Positions 37,793-48,528 are shown, numbered from the stretch's first letter. The stretch is 64,000 nt of DNA from Odontesthes bonariensis (GCF_027942865.1 NC_134507.1:37606797-37670796); one strand, 5' to 3'. The notes: generated from the letters alone by a model not told the origin. Program-made: numbers and translations.

Positions 37793-38815
37793 TGTGAGAA
37801 AGGGGGCTTCTCTACCCCCAGCTCACGTCAGGACTGGCCCTCTCCAATAAAGATTAAAAGAAGACTGAAACTAGGCAACTGAAAATATCGTGATACGGGT
37901 GCGGATTTATTTCCAGTGCAGAAGTGCATACAAAATATGAAAACAAAAACTGAATCAACGCAAAAGAAAACCGGCCTCAATCAGGCAACTCAAATAAACT
38001 ATAACAAAAGACTTTCTAAATACAAACTTCTTAGCATTTACTTCTTTTACACAGCCTCACAGCAAGCATGTGCATTCACCTCACCCTCTCTCTCTAGAAT
38101 GAGACAGGCCTGCCCTTTTGAAGGGCTCACAGACTGCAGCTCACTGATGATTGGTTCAGTAATCAACCAATAGAAAAATAAAGTCACAAAAAGCATTAAA
38201 ACACCCATTTAAATCCCCATACAAAATATCACAATACTCCCAAACCTACATTAAAATACTAGAATAGACACAGACCAAATTGACATTCCTAAATGTTTGC
38301 AATAAAGAGATACAATATTATTTCATTAAAACATTCCACTTCCGGGTGCCGAAAGCTCTCTCCACTGCCAGATCAGTGTATAAGAACTTTGGTTCCGAGA
38401 GGCTCTGGTTTCCTCCCGGACCCGATGGTTGACGCACCAATGCGAGGTGAGCGAAATGTTTGAATGTCTCGTGGGGGTTATTGTAATGCGTGTGGATTAT
38501 GGAGCCAAGACAACGGGTACCGCGCTGCTTGCTAACATGGTGAGTAAATGAATGTTCAAACAAAGTGTACATGTAATTGCGTGTGGGTGTCATCTCGCGC
38601 TAGCCGCGGTAAAACAATGAATGAATGTTTGTAAGGCTAACAGGTGTCTCGGCTGTGTGCGCCTGCGTGCGCCTGTGTGTGTGTCTGTGTGCTACTGCGC
38701 AAATGAGAGGGTCTTGTGAGTGTCGGAGGTGTCTGTGAGTGTAGACGAGTGTAGGTAAAGTCTGTAGTAGCGTTTCTGTGGAAAATGTGATTGCCATCCG
38801 TCGTCATTTTCCACA
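37793..38815 (-). repeat. 5' LTR of the Gmr1-like element
   Basis: The partner of 32,097-33,119, with equal length and nearly identical sequence. It is followed by the target-duplication copy CTGAG at 38,816-38,820. Confidence 0.95.
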
Positions 38816-38820
38816 CTGAG

Positions 38821-38877
38821 CCTCGTCCTGGGTGAACCACCTTCTTGATCATGGTATCTCCCCTGCCAGGTAAGTAT
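38821..38877 (-). pseudogene. U1 snRNA copy 2, 5' part
   Basis: RNA positions 1-57 of U1 with the consensus ATACTTACCTG start and an intact stem-loop I. Its own promoter region follows at the right, so transcription could start here and read into the inserted element. It continues at 31,990-32,096 across the insertion. Confidence 0.95.
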
Positions 38878-39421
38878 GAGTTGGAACTGTCAGAGGCTGA
38901 CACCTCTTTTCCAGGTGCCTCACTCGGCCGGACGGTGCAGCAAATTCAACTGTCTGCAGTGCCATGCCAGCAGCTAACCTGAATCTGAAAAGCTTGCAGA
39001 TTAAAACACTCCGGCTTTTCTTCATCTTTCTGATCAGTTCTTGTTTCAACAACCAAGGAACTTGGAGCACAAATTGATTTAGTTTTTCCACTCTCCCCGT
39101 CTCTAGAGCCACACCCAACGAACACTGGAAAAATTCTTAGTTGAGGCAAACCCTCACGGCTTAATATCTCCAGTGCAGAAATGCTGCCGTATTCTCATCT
39201 CGTTGTTGCCATCACTAAGGCAACGCCCACCTGCCTGGGGGGACTGCACTGTATGACCTCACCTGACAACTGCGCAGCTGCATATCAGCTGTGCAGACCT
39301 GCCGCAGCATTCAGCAAACCTTGCAAAACATGGGTTTAAAAGATGGAAAGGTGTCGTTAAAGCAGCAACGCCAGGAACCAAGGTTGAGTTGCCCAGGTAT
39401 ATTCACGTTATACAGTCAAAT

Positions 39422-39585
39422 CAGGGGAGAGCGCGAACGCAGTCCCCTACTACCAGAAAATATGCAGTCGAGATTGCCACATTTGGGGAATTCGCAAGAG
39501 TCAGCACAGCCGGTGTGCAATGGCTGAGCCTCGTCCTGGGTGAACCACCTTCTTGATCATGGTATCTCCCCTGCCAGGTAAGTAT
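39422..39585 (-). ncRNA. U1 snRNA, copy 3 (divergent)
   Basis: Full 164 nt, but the most diverged continuous copy. Changes from the array consensus are at RNA positions 81 and 87 (shared with copies 1 and 4), 110 (G to C, in stem-loop III), 126 (A to U, inside the Sm site AATTTCTGG) and 138. A changed Sm site and a stem mismatch make this a candidate pseudogene. Confidence 0.9.
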
Positions 39586-40133
39586 GAGTTGGAACTGTCA
39601 GAGGCTGACACCTCTTTTCCAGGTGCCTCACTCGGCCGGACGGTGCATCAAATTCAACTGTCTGCAGTGCCATGCCAGCAGCTAACCTGAATCTGAAAAG
39701 CTTGCAGATTAAAACATTCCGGCTTTTCTTCATCTTTCTGATCAGTTCTTGTTTCAACAACCAAGGAACTTGGAGCACAAATTGATTTAGTTTTTCCACT
39801 CTCCCCATCTCTAGAGCCACACCCATCCACACTGGGAAAATTCTTAGTTGAGGCAAACCCTCACGGCTTAATTCCTCCAGTGCAGAAATGCTGCCGTATT
39901 CTCATCTCGTTGTTGCCATCACTAAGGCAACGCCCACCTGCCTGGGGTGACTGCACTGTATGACCTCACCTGACAACTGCGCAGCTGCATATCAGCTGTG
40001 CAGACCTGCCGCAGCATTCAGCAAACCTTGCAAAACATGGGTTTTAAAGATGGAAAGGTGTCCTTAAAGCAGCAACGCCAGGACAAAAACCAAGGTTGAG
40101 TTGCCCAGGGATATTCACATTATACAGTCAAAT

Positions 40134-40297
40134 CAGGGGAGAGCGCGAACACAGTCCCCTACTACCAGAAATTATGCAGTCGAGATTCCCACATTTGGGG
40201 AATTCGCAAGAGTCAGCACAGCCGGTGTGCAATGGCTGAGCCTCGTTCTGGGTGAACCACCTTCTTGATCATGGTATCTCCCCTGCCAGGTAAGTAT
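40134..40297 (-). ncRNA. U1 snRNA, copy 4
   Basis: 164 nt with an intact 5' end, U1A motif and Sm site. Differences from consensus are at RNA positions 51 (G to A), 81, 87, 138 and 147 (C to U, in the stem-loop IV hairpin). Positions 81, 87 and 138 are shared with copy 3, so these neighbours are recent relatives. Its upstream spacer carries the TTTATATAG variant also found beside copies 10, 11 and 13. Confidence 0.93.
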
Positions 40298-40845
40298 GAG
40301 TTGGAACTGTCAGAGGCTGACACCTCTTTTCCAGGTGCCTCACTCGGCCGGACGGTGCAGCAAATTCAACTGTCTGCAGTGCCATGCCAGCAGCTAACCT
40401 GAATCTGAAAAGCTTGCAGATTAAAACAGTCCGGCTTTTCTTCATCTTTCTGATCAGTTCTTGTTTCAACAACCAAGGAACTTGGAGCACAAATTTATAT
40501 AGTTTTTCCACTCTCCCCATCTCTAGAGCCACACCCACCCACACTGGGAAAATTCTTAGTTGAGGCAAACCCTCACGGCTTAATATCTCCAGTGAAGAAA
40601 TGCTGCCGTATTCCCATCTCGTTGTTGCCATCACTAAGGCAACGCCCACCTGCCTGGGGTGACTGCACTGTATGACCTCACCTGACAACTGCGCAGCTGC
40701 ATATCAGCTGTGCAGACCTGCCGCAGCATTCAGCAAACCTTGCAAAACATGGGTTTTAAAGATGGAAAGGTGTCGTTAAAGCAGCAACGCCAGGACAAAA
40801 ACCAAGGTAGAGTTGCCCAGGGATATTCACGTTATACAGTCAAAT

Positions 40846-41009
40846 CAGGGGAGAGCGCGAACGCAGTCCCCCACTACCAGAAATTATGCAGTCGAGATTC
40901 CCACATTTGGGGAATTCGCAAGGGTCAGTACAGCCGGTGTGCATTGGCTGAGCCTCGTCCTGGGTGAACCACCTTCTTGATCATTGTATCTCCCCTGCCA
41001 GGTAAGTAT
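40846..41009 (-). ncRNA. U1 snRNA, copy 5 (U1A-loop variant)
   Basis: 164 nt. Two changes: position 66 (U to A), which turns the U1A-binding loop motif AUUGCAC into AAUGCAC, and position 25 (C to A) at the top of stem-loop I. The position-66 change recurs only in copy 12, 18.7 kb away, with the same flanking-spacer variants. Confidence 0.94.
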
Positions 41010-41553
41010 GAGTTGGAACAGTCAGAGGCTGACACCTCTTTTCCAGGTGCCTCACTCGGCCGGACGGTGCAGCAAATTCAACTGTCTGCAGTGCCATGCC
41101 AACAGCTAACCTGAATCTGAAAAGCTTGCAGATTAAAACAGTCCGGCTTTTCTTCATCTTTCTGATCAGTTCTTGTTTCAACAACCAAGGAACTTGGAGC
41201 ACAAATTGATTTAGTTTTTCCACTCTCCCCATCTCTAGAGCCACACCCAACCCACACTGGGAAAATTCTTAGTTGAGGCAAACCCTCACGGCTTAATATC
41301 TCCAGTGCAGAAATGCTGCCGTATTCTCATCTCGTTGTTACCATCACTAAGGCAACGCCCACCTGCCTGGGGTGACTGCACTGTATGACCTCACCTGACA
41401 ACTGCGCAGCTGCATATCAGCTGTGCAGACCTGCCGCAGCATTCAGCAAACCTTGCAAAACATGGGTTTTAAAGATGGAAAGGTGTCGTTAAAGCAGCAA
41501 CGCCAGGAACCAAGGTTGAGTTGCCCAGGGGTATTCACGTTATACAGTCAAAT

Positions 41554-41717
41554 CAGGGGAGAGCGCGAACGCAGTCCCCCACTACCAGAAATTATGCAGT
41601 CGAGATTCCCACATTTGGGGAATTCGCAAGGGTCAGTACAGCCGGTGTGCAATGGCTGAGCCTCGTCCTGGGTGAACCACCTTCTTGATCATTGTATCTC
41701 CCCTGCCAGGTAAGTAT
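41554..41717 (-). ncRNA. U1 snRNA, copy 6 (A25 variant), upstream region split by a LINE
   Basis: 164 nt with a single change from consensus (C25 to A), making it identical to copy 13. Only about 170 bp of native upstream sequence remains before the L2 LINE at 41,888. The proximal promoter is therefore retained, but anything equivalent to a distal enhancer near -200 has been displaced by 4.8 kb. Confidence 0.94.
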
Positions 41718-42090
41718 GAGTTGGAACTGTCAGAGGCTGACACCTCTTTTCCAGGTGCCTCACTCGGCCGGACGGTGCAGCAAATTCAACTGTCTGCAGT
41801 GCCATGCCAGCAGCTAACCTGAATCTGAAAAGCTTGCAGATTAAAACAGTCCGGCTTTTCTTCATCTTTCTGATCAGGTCTTGTTTTAACTTCCTGCTCC
41901 TGAAGAGTGCAGACGTGTCTCTGCTTCCTCCTGCTTCCTCCTGCTGCTTATTGCTTTATTCGCTTTTAAATCATTCTACTTCTTTCCACAAGTCTTGGAT
42001 ATAATTTTATTCTTTTATTCTTTTTCTTTTAATTGTATATTTGTAAACGGTATTAGCCCTCCTGTTTACAAAAAGAATCGGACAGAAAAA

Positions 42091-43530
42091 ATGTCTCCTA
42101 ACCCTGCAGTATCAGTGAGCTGCACACAGTGTGAGCTACTCTTTGCGAAGGTAGCACAGCTCGAGAAGAGGATTGAAACGCTGCAAGACATTCGTAACGA
42201 CGAGGAATTTATTGACTCTATTATAGTTCCTGCGCAGGCTGTGGAGCCTTCATGTGCCAAAGGACTAACTCAGATCTTTCTACACGGGATCACAGCTGAT
42301 GTGGAATCTCACACTGCAGCCCTGGCTGACACACTTCCCTGGATCTGTCCAAATGACACTGGAATATCTGGTGAAGCTTCCAAACTGGACGGTCCGACTG
42401 ACATCTCACACTGGAACAGTGTTGGTGCCAAACCCAAATCATCAACCCCAGCCAGGATCTGGTCTCATGTTGTCCGTCGCAGAGGTAAATCCAGCACCAA
42501 AACTAAACCTCCAGCACTCACTCCGCCACCTGAAGTTCTATTGCACAATAGATACGATCCATTGACTCAAAATAGAGTGTGTGATGATGAATGTAACCCA
42601 AACATGAAGACAAACAAAATAAATGGCCCCAAACCTCAGCCTAGGGCTAACCAGATCATCAGGAGAAGCCCAAATCCCACAACCAAGGTGAGGACTACAG
42701 AAGCGATCGACACCTCCACACAAAAAGCAATAGACACCATTCTAATCGGGGACTCTATAACACAGCATGTCAGAATGGCAAAGACGGAAAATATAACTTT
42801 TTCTGATATATCAGTCAGGGAACTGATAGATATTTTGCCGACCATTCTGTCTACTCATCCAGATGGCACGAGGATCATTGTCCACACAGGGTCTTTTGAT
42901 ATTCTGAGAAGGAAGACTGGCTCTGAGATCCTGAAGAAGGATTTTTCTCTGCTGTTTGAGAGACTGTGTCACTATGGAGCACACCGGGTCTCCATTTCTG
43001 GCCCCATTCCTACTGTGGGTAAAGGAATTGAACTTTTCAGCAGACTTCTTGGCCTGAACACATGGTTGTCAAATGCATGCATCGCCCATGGGATTAAGTT
43101 CATTGATAACTTTAATATCTTTTGGAACTGTAAGGAGCGTTTCAGACCTGATGGCGTGCATCCCAATCGAACTGGATGCAGATTACTTGGTGCACATTTA
43201 CGTCATGCTGTTGGGACGGCAAACCCAAACATGACTGTACAGATTAGACTGAAGGACACAGCAGCGAGGCAAACAACCCCCAGCCCTCCCCCCTCACCAG
43301 ACCCTTTACTCCACATCACCCAAGGTCTCAAAAGGATGTCTCTATCCCAGCCAGGACTCCAGCGACCACAATCAACCGAGAAACGCAGGGCACCCCCTCC
43401 TCCTCCTCTTACATCATCTGTCCTGGCAGAGCAGGACACAGGGGGGGGTGCAGGATGTTCAAGGAGCAGCACAACACCCAGAGTTCAAAACAAAGATAGC
43501 ACTGTTCAAACCAAAGATACCATGCCATGA
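42091..43530 (+). CDS. L2 LINE ORF1 protein, esterase-like
   Basis: 479 aa from the first ATG (MSPNPAVSVSC) to TGA at 43,528-43,530. The N-terminus has a CTQCELLF Cys pair and a short heptad-like stretch (AKVAQLEKRIETLQ) that could be a coiled coil. The C-terminal half is an SGNH/GDSL hydrolase-like fold: TILIGDSITQH with the likely nucleophile Ser at about 42,754, and DGVHPN with Asp/His at 43,151 and 43,160. Esterase-type ORF1 proteins are known in CR1 and L2 LINEs and are thought to help bind RNA or membranes. The C-terminal tail is Pro/Ser-rich. It is in the same frame as ORF2, separated by a single stop codon. Confidence 0.88.
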   Translation: MSPNPAVSVSCTQCELLFAKVAQLEKRIETLQDIRNDEEFIDSIIVPAQAVEPSCAKGLTQIFLHGITADVESHTAALADTLPWICPNDTGISGEASKLDGPTDISHWNSVGAKPKSSTPARIWSHVVRRRGKSSTKTKPPALTPPPEVLLHNRYDPLTQNRVCDDECNPNMKTNKINGPKPQPRANQIIRRSPNPTTKVRTTEAIDTSTQKAIDTILIGDSITQHVRMAKTENITFSDISVRELIDILPTILSTHPDGTRIIVHTGSFDILRRKTGSEILKKDFSLLFERLCHYGAHRVSISGPIPTVGKGIELFSRLLGLNTWLSNACIAHGIKFIDNFNIFWNCKERFRPDGVHPNRTGCRLLGAHLRHAVGTANPNMTVQIRLKDTAARQTTPSPPPSPDPLLHITQGLKRMSLSQPGLQRPQSTEKRRAPPPPPLTSSVLAEQDTGGGAGCSRSSTTPRVQNKDSTVQTKDTMP

Positions 43531-46527
43531 TGTGTTCAGGGTCCCTGCTATAGAAGTCCGACTTCTGACAGCTGTTCTGAGAACAAGCTGGGGCCCAATA
43601 GGATTCCTGTATTAGTTAGTAAAAGAAGGAATCGAAAACAGTCAACCTGCTGGGTGAATTTATCTAATCTGTTATCGGTACCACGTACAACTCAGAATAC
43701 AACAGAGACCAGTGTAAACTCCACAAAGCTAGCCTTACTTAATATTAGATCTCTGTCCAATAAGTCACTGTTAGTTAATGACTTCATCATTTCACACAAT
43801 TTAGATTTTCTTTTTCTGACAGAAACATGGTTAACAGAGAGCACAAGTGCTACTGTTCTTAATGAAGCAGCCCCCCCAAACTTTAGTTTTATGGATAAAT
43901 GCCGAAATGGGAGGAAAGGTGGGGGGGAGGCTGCCTTATTTAAAGATACATTCCAGTGTAAAGAGATATCATTTGGGGAATTCACTTCTTTTGAATATCT
44001 GAGTTTTATTTTAAAGGGTGTTCCTAAAATCCTGTTCTTAATCATTTACAGATCTCCAGGATACTGTGCAAGTTTTATTGATGATTTTTCTGAATTATTG
44101 TCTGTTATTTTGACTGATTTTAACCATTTTATCTTGACCGGGGATTTTAACATTCACATGGATAATATGACGGATGGTACTGCCAAAGAATTTTCTTCTG
44201 TGCTGGACATGTTTGGTTTGTGGCAGCATGTAACAGAACCAACCCACCTTCGAGGTCACATTCTGGACCTGGTCATTTCTAAAGGTGTTGATATTTCTTC
44301 TGTTGTGGTTACTGATTTGGCCTTGTCTGACCATTTTTGTATTTTATTTGATTTACATATTACTCAGAATGTTCAAACAACCAGCTTCTCAGTTAAGAAG
44401 AGGTATATCAATGAGAAAACAAGTGCTCAGTTTAGGGAGGCCATAGTTATGTTACCAACAATGAGCGCAGAGTCGGTTGAAGGAATGCTGGATCATTTTA
44501 ACTTGAAAATTTTTAATGTAATGGAAGCTGTTGCACCGATAAGAATCAAGAGCACCTTGATTAAACAGAAAACCCCATGGAGAAACACCACTACGGTCAA
44601 AAATCTGAAAAGAGAATGCAAGAAAGCTGAACGTAAATGGAGGAAAACAAAGCTTCAGATTCACTATGAGCTATATAAAGAAAGCCTGCGTAGTTATAAC
44701 AATGAGCTGTGTAAGGCCAGACAGCTGCATTTATCTGAAATGATTAATAAGAATGTCAACAATTCTCGAACTCTGTTTGCTATGGTTGAAAAACTCACAA
44801 ATCCTCCTAAACAGTCAAACCCAGACCTCCTCTCCACTGAGAAATGCAACGAATTTGCCAACTTTTTTAGCCAAAAAATCAAAACAATTAGACAAAACAT
44901 TCACGCAACACAGACAAACAAGAAAACTAATCTGTGTCTAAAACCTAGAAATAACTCTGACGTTATGTCACAATTTAATAATGTTGATTTAAAAATCCTA
45001 GAGGAAACAGTTCGGCAGCTGAAATCAACAACTTGTTCTCTGGACATAATACCATCCGACTTTTTAAAAACTGTTTTTACCTCAGTAGAAAGTGATCTCC
45101 TACGAATAGTTAACAGCTCACTGGCATCAGGCATTTTTCCCAAGTCACTAAAGACAGCTGCCATTAAGCCACTCCTAAAGAAGAGAACTCTAGATGCCTC
45201 TATGATGAACAACTACAGACCTGTCTCTAACCTCTCTTTTATATCCAAGATTATTGAGAAAGTTGTATTTAACCAGCTCAACGACTTTCTGAATGAAAGT
45301 GGAAGTCTTGATAAGTTTCAATCAGGCTTCAGACGTCATCACAGCACTGAAACAGCTCTGGTCAAAGTGTTAAACGACATTAGGTTGAATACTGATTCTG
45401 GTAATGTTTCAGTCCTGGTTCTGTTGGACCTCAGCGCTGCGTTTGATACTGTAGATCACAGAATCCTGTTGCACAGGCTGGAAAACTGGGTTGGACTTTC
45501 TGGAGCGGTCCTTAACTGGTTCAGGTCCTACTTAGAAGGCCGGAGTTATTTTGTTACAATTGGCAGCTATGAATCTGAGCGAGTGGCCATGACTTGTGGA
45601 GTCCCCCAGGGGTCAATTCTTGGACCTCTTCTGTTTAACTTGTATATGCTCCCTTTGGGTCAGATATTGCAGAATTTTAACATCAATTATCACAGTTATG
45701 CAGACGATACACAACTTTATGTGTCTCTGTCACCGGACGACTGCAGCCCAGCAGACGTGCTGTGTCAGTGTCTGGAGGAAGTAAACACCTGGATGAGAGA
45801 GAATTTTCTACAATTAAATGAAGACAAAACTGAGATCATTCTGTTTGGGAGCAAAGAGAAGAGGGTCAGCGTTGGTACATATCTTGAGACTCGGGACCTT
45901 ATAATCACTGACCAAGTTCGTAACCTCGGAGTGTTGATAGACTCAGATCTGACTTTCAGCAGCCACATCAAAGCTGTCACCAAGGCAGCTTTTTACCACC
46001 TCAGAAATATCAATAGAATTAAAGGTTTCCTCTCCCAAAAAGACCAGGAGAAACTCATCCATGCATTCATCTCCAGTAGACTCGATTACTGTAACACTCT
46101 TTTAACTGGACTTCCCAAAAAGAGCATTAAACATCTGCAGCTCATCCAGAACGCTGCTGCTAGAGTTTTAACCCGGACTAAGAGATCTGAACACATCACA
46201 CCAGTTTTAAAATCTTTACACTGGCTTCCAGTCAGTCATAGAATAGATTTTAAAAGCCTGCTGATGGTTTACAAATCCCAGAATGGTTTAGGCCCAAAAT
46301 ACATCTGTGATATGTTCAGAGAATATAAACCCAGCAGAGCTCTTAGATCCAAGGACTCAGGTCAGCTGGTCCAGTCCAGAGTCCAGACTAAACATGGAGA
46401 AGCAGCATTTAGCTGTTATGCTGCAAATAAGTGGAACAAACTGCCAGTGGAGATTAAACTTTCACCAAATGTAGACATTTTTAAATCCAGGTTAAAAACA
46501 TTTCTTTTCTCATGTGTCTATGCATGA
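43531..46527 (+). CDS. L2 LINE ORF2 protein, endonuclease-reverse transcriptase
   Basis: About 998 codons, open from directly after the ORF1 stop to TGA at 46,525. The apurinic-type endonuclease lies at about 43,730-44,370 (LLNIRSLSNKS, FLTETWL, LTGDFNIHMD, LSDHFCILFD). Reverse transcriptase lies at about 45,150-45,950 (NNYRPVSNLSFISK, LLDLSAAFDTVDH, GVPQGSILGPLLF, YADDTQLY with catalytic Asp codons at 45,703 and 45,706). The C-terminal block ends KSRLKTFLFSC. All expected motifs are present. The frame contains no ATG before codon 43,891, which is already inside the endonuclease. Production therefore probably depends on read-through or re-initiation at the ORF1 stop, or on a non-ATG start such as GTG at 43,654. 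Confidence 0.93.
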   Translation, partial: CVQGPCYRSPTSDSCSENKLGPNRIPVLVSKRRNRKQSTCWVNLSNLLSVPRTTQNTTETSVNSTKLALLNIRSLSNKSLLVNDFIISHNLDFLFLTETWLTESTSATVLNEAAPPNFSFMDKCRNGRKGGGEAALFKDTFQCKEISFGEFTSFEYLSFILKGVPKILFLIIYRSPGYCASFIDDFSELLSVILTDFNHFILTGDFNIHMDNMTDGTAKEFSSVLDMFGLWQHVTEPTHLRGHILDLVISKGVDISSVVVTDLALSDHFCILFDLHITQNVQTTSFSVKKRYINEKTSAQFREAIVMLPTMSAESVEGMLDHFNLKIFNVMEAVAPIRIKSTLIKQKTPWRNTTTVKNLKRECKKAERKWRKTKLQIHYELYKESLRSYNNELCKARQLHLSEMINKNVNNSRTLFAMVEKLTNPPKQSNPDLLSTEKCNEFANFFSQKIKTIRQNIHATQTNKKTNLCLKPRNNSDVMSQFNNVDLKILEETVRQLKSTTCSLDIIPSDFLKTVFTSVESDLLRIVNSSLASGIFPKSLKTAAIKPLLKKRTLDASMMNNYRPVSNLSFISKIIEKVVFNQLNDFLNESGSLDKFQSGFRRHHSTETALVKVLNDIRLNTDSGNVSVLVLLDLSAAFDTVDHRILLHRLENWVGLSGAVLNWFRSYLEGRSYFVTIGSYESERVAMTCGVPQGSILGPLLFNLYMLPLGQILQNFNINYHSYADDTQLYVSLSPDDCSPADVLCQCLEEVNTWMRENFLQLNEDKTEIILFGSKEKRVSVGTYLETRDLIITDQVRNLGVLIDSDLTFSSHIKAVTKAAFYHLRNINRIKGFLSQKDQEKLIHAFISSRLDYCNTLLTGLPKKSIKHLQLIQNAAARVLTRTKRSEHITPVLKSLHWLPVSHRIDFKSLLMVYKSQNGLGPKYICDMFREYKPSRALRSKDSGQLVQSRVQTKHGEAAFSCYAANKWNKLPVEIKLSPNVDIFKSRLKTFLFSCVYA

Positions 46528-47104
46528 AATATCTTTTAACTTATCTAGACTGTTGCCTGATTTTAAATTCATTTAAATGATTTTATTTGTTTCTCTTTAT
46601 ATTATTTTATGTATTTTTAATGCTTCTTGCACTCCCTGCTGCAATGCTTTTATTTTATGTAAAGCACTTTGAACTGTTTGTACATGAAATGTGCTATACA
46701 AATAAATTTGATTTGATTTGATTTGATTTGAACAACCAAGGAAATTGGAGCACAAATTGATTTAGTTTTTCCACTCTCCCCATCTCTAGAGCCACACCCA
46801 ACCCACACTGGGAAAATTCTTAGTTGAGGCAAACCCTCACGGCTTAATATCTCCAGTGCAGAAATGCTGCCGTATTCTCATCTCGTTGTTGCCATCACTA
46901 AGGCAACGCCCACCTGCCTGGGGTGACTGCACTGTATGACCTCACCTGACAACTGCGCAGCTGCATATCAGCTGTGCAGACCTGCCGCAGCATTCAGCAA
47001 ACCTTGCAAAACATGGGTTTTAAAGATGGAAAGGTGTCGTTAAAGCAGCAACGCCAGGAACCAAGGTTGAGTTGCCCAGGGGTATTCACGTTATACAGTC
47101 AAAT

Positions 47105-47268
47105 CAGGGGAGAGCGCGAACGCAGTCCCCCACTACCAGAAATTATGCAGTCGAGATTCCCACATTTGGGGAATTCGCAAGGGTCAGCACAACCGGTGTG
47201 CAATGGCTGAGCCTCGTCCTGGGTGAACCACCTTCTTGATCATGGTATCTCCCCTGCCAGGTAAGTAT
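47105..47268 (-). ncRNA. U1 snRNA, copy 7
   Basis: 164 nt, intact 5' end, U1A motif and Sm site. Differences from consensus are G at position 81 (human-like) and C to U at position 77 in the stem-loop II region. Confidence 0.94.
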
Positions 47269-47816
47269 GAGTTGGAACTGTCAGAGGCTGACACCTCTTT
47301 TCCAGGTGCCTCACTCGGCCGGACGGTGCAGCAAATTCAACTGTCTGCAGTGCCATGCCAGCAGCTAACCTGAATCTGAAAAGCTTGCAGATTAAAACAG
47401 TCCGGCTTTTCTTCATCTTTCTGATCAGTTCTTGTTTCAACAACCAAGGAACTTGGAGCACAAATTGATTTAGTTTTTCCACTCTCCCCATCTCTAGAGC
47501 CACACCCACCCACACTGGGAAAATTCTTAGTTGAGGCAAACCCTCACGGCTTAATATCTCCAGTGCAGAAATGCTGCCGTATTCTCATCTCGTTGTTGCC
47601 ATCACTAAGGCAACGCCCACCTGCCTGGGGTGACTGCACCGTATGACCTCACCTGACAACTGCGCAGCTGCATATCAGCTGTGCAGACCTGCCGCAGCAT
47701 TCAGCAAACCTTGCAAAACATGGGTTTTAAAGATGGAAAGGTATCGTTAAAGCAGCAACACCAGGACAAAAACCAAGGTTGAGTTGCCCAGGGATATTTA
47801 CGTTATACAGTCAAAT

Positions 47817-47980
47817 CAGGGGAGAGCGCGAACGCAGTCCCCCACTACCAGAAATTATGCAGTCGAGATTCCCACACTTGGAGAATTCGCAAGGGTCAGC
47901 ACAGCCGGTGTGCAATGGCTGAGCCTCGTCCTGGGTGAACCACCTTCTTGATCATGGTATCTCCCCTGCCAGGTAAGTAT
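47817..47980 (-). ncRNA. U1 snRNA, copy 8 (stem-loop III variant)
   Basis: 164 nt. Differences are at positions 81 (G), 99 (C to U) and 104 (A to G). The last two fall in stem-loop III, altering UUCCCCAAAUG to UUCUCCAAGUG. The upstream spacer has a GAGGGTGACACC variant, where others have GAGGCTGACACC, in the proximal promoter region. Confidence 0.93.
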
Positions 47981-48528
47981 GAGTTGGAACTGTCAGAGGG
48001 TGACACCTCTTTTCCAGGTGCCTCACTCGGCCGGACGGTGCAGCAAATTCAACTGTCTGCAGTGCCATGCCAGCAGCTAACCTGAATCTGAAAAGCTTGC
48101 AGATTAAAACACTCCGGCTTTTCTTCATCTTTCTGATCAGTTCTTGTTTCAACAACCAAGGAACTTGGAGCACAAATTGATTTAGTTTTTCCACTCTCCC
48201 CATCTCTAGACTCACACCCACCCACACTGGGAAAATTCTTAGTTGAGGCAAACCCTCACGGCTTAATATCTCCAGTGCAGAAATGCTGCCGTATTCTCAT
48301 CTCGTTGTTGCCATCACTAAGGCAACGCCCACCTGCCTGGGGTGACTGCACTGTATGACCTCACCTGACACCTGCGCAGCTGCATATCAGCTGTGCAGAC
48401 CTGCCGCAGCATTCAGCAAACCTTGCAAAACATGGGTTTTAAAGATGGAAAGGTGTCGTTAAAGCAGCAACACCAGGACAAAAACAAAGGTTGAGTTGCC
48501 CAGGGATATTCACGTTATACAGTCAAAT

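Larger units (their letters stand above)
32097..38815 (-). mobile_element. Gmr1-like Ty3/Gypsy retrotransposon, nearly whole, young
   Basis: A 6.7-kb element with 1,023-bp LTRs (32,097-33,119 and 37,793-38,815) that differ at only about four positions by eye, and a 5-bp target duplication CTGAG. On the minus strand, after the right LTR, comes gag (about 37.78-36.4 kb, capsid-like region then the zinc knuckle CHNCGKPNHIARDC). Protease follows (LLDTGSTHTLV, about 36.35 kb), then integrase (about 35.7-34.9 kb: HH region, CRTCATCQ, then the core with DIVGPLE, ILTDQG and YNQTLK). Reverse transcriptase (about 34.4-33.8 kb, YLDDVVVW) and RNase H (about 33.55-33.15 kb) come last. Integrase ahead of RT is the unusual domain order described for Gmr1-like elements of deuterostomes. 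A purine tract (AGAAGGGGGAGGAAA) abuts the 3' LTR. The coding region is carried in two consecutive open frames and the element looks close to whole, with at most about one break. Confidence 0.93.
41888..46730 (+). mobile_element. Full-length L2-clade LINE with intact ORFs
   Basis: A 4.84-kb non-LTR retrotransposon inserted in the U1 spacer between TTCTTGTTT and AACAACCAAGG, possibly with a 3-bp AAC duplication. It has a 5' UTR of about 200 bp with a pyrimidine-rich stretch (CTGCTTCCTCCTGC), ORF1 with a GDSL-type esterase-like domain, ORF2 with endonuclease and reverse transcriptase, and a short 3' UTR ending in a (TTTGA)n tail (46,706-46,730). Both reading frames are open throughout, so the copy looks recently inserted and could still be active. 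Confidence 0.95.
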
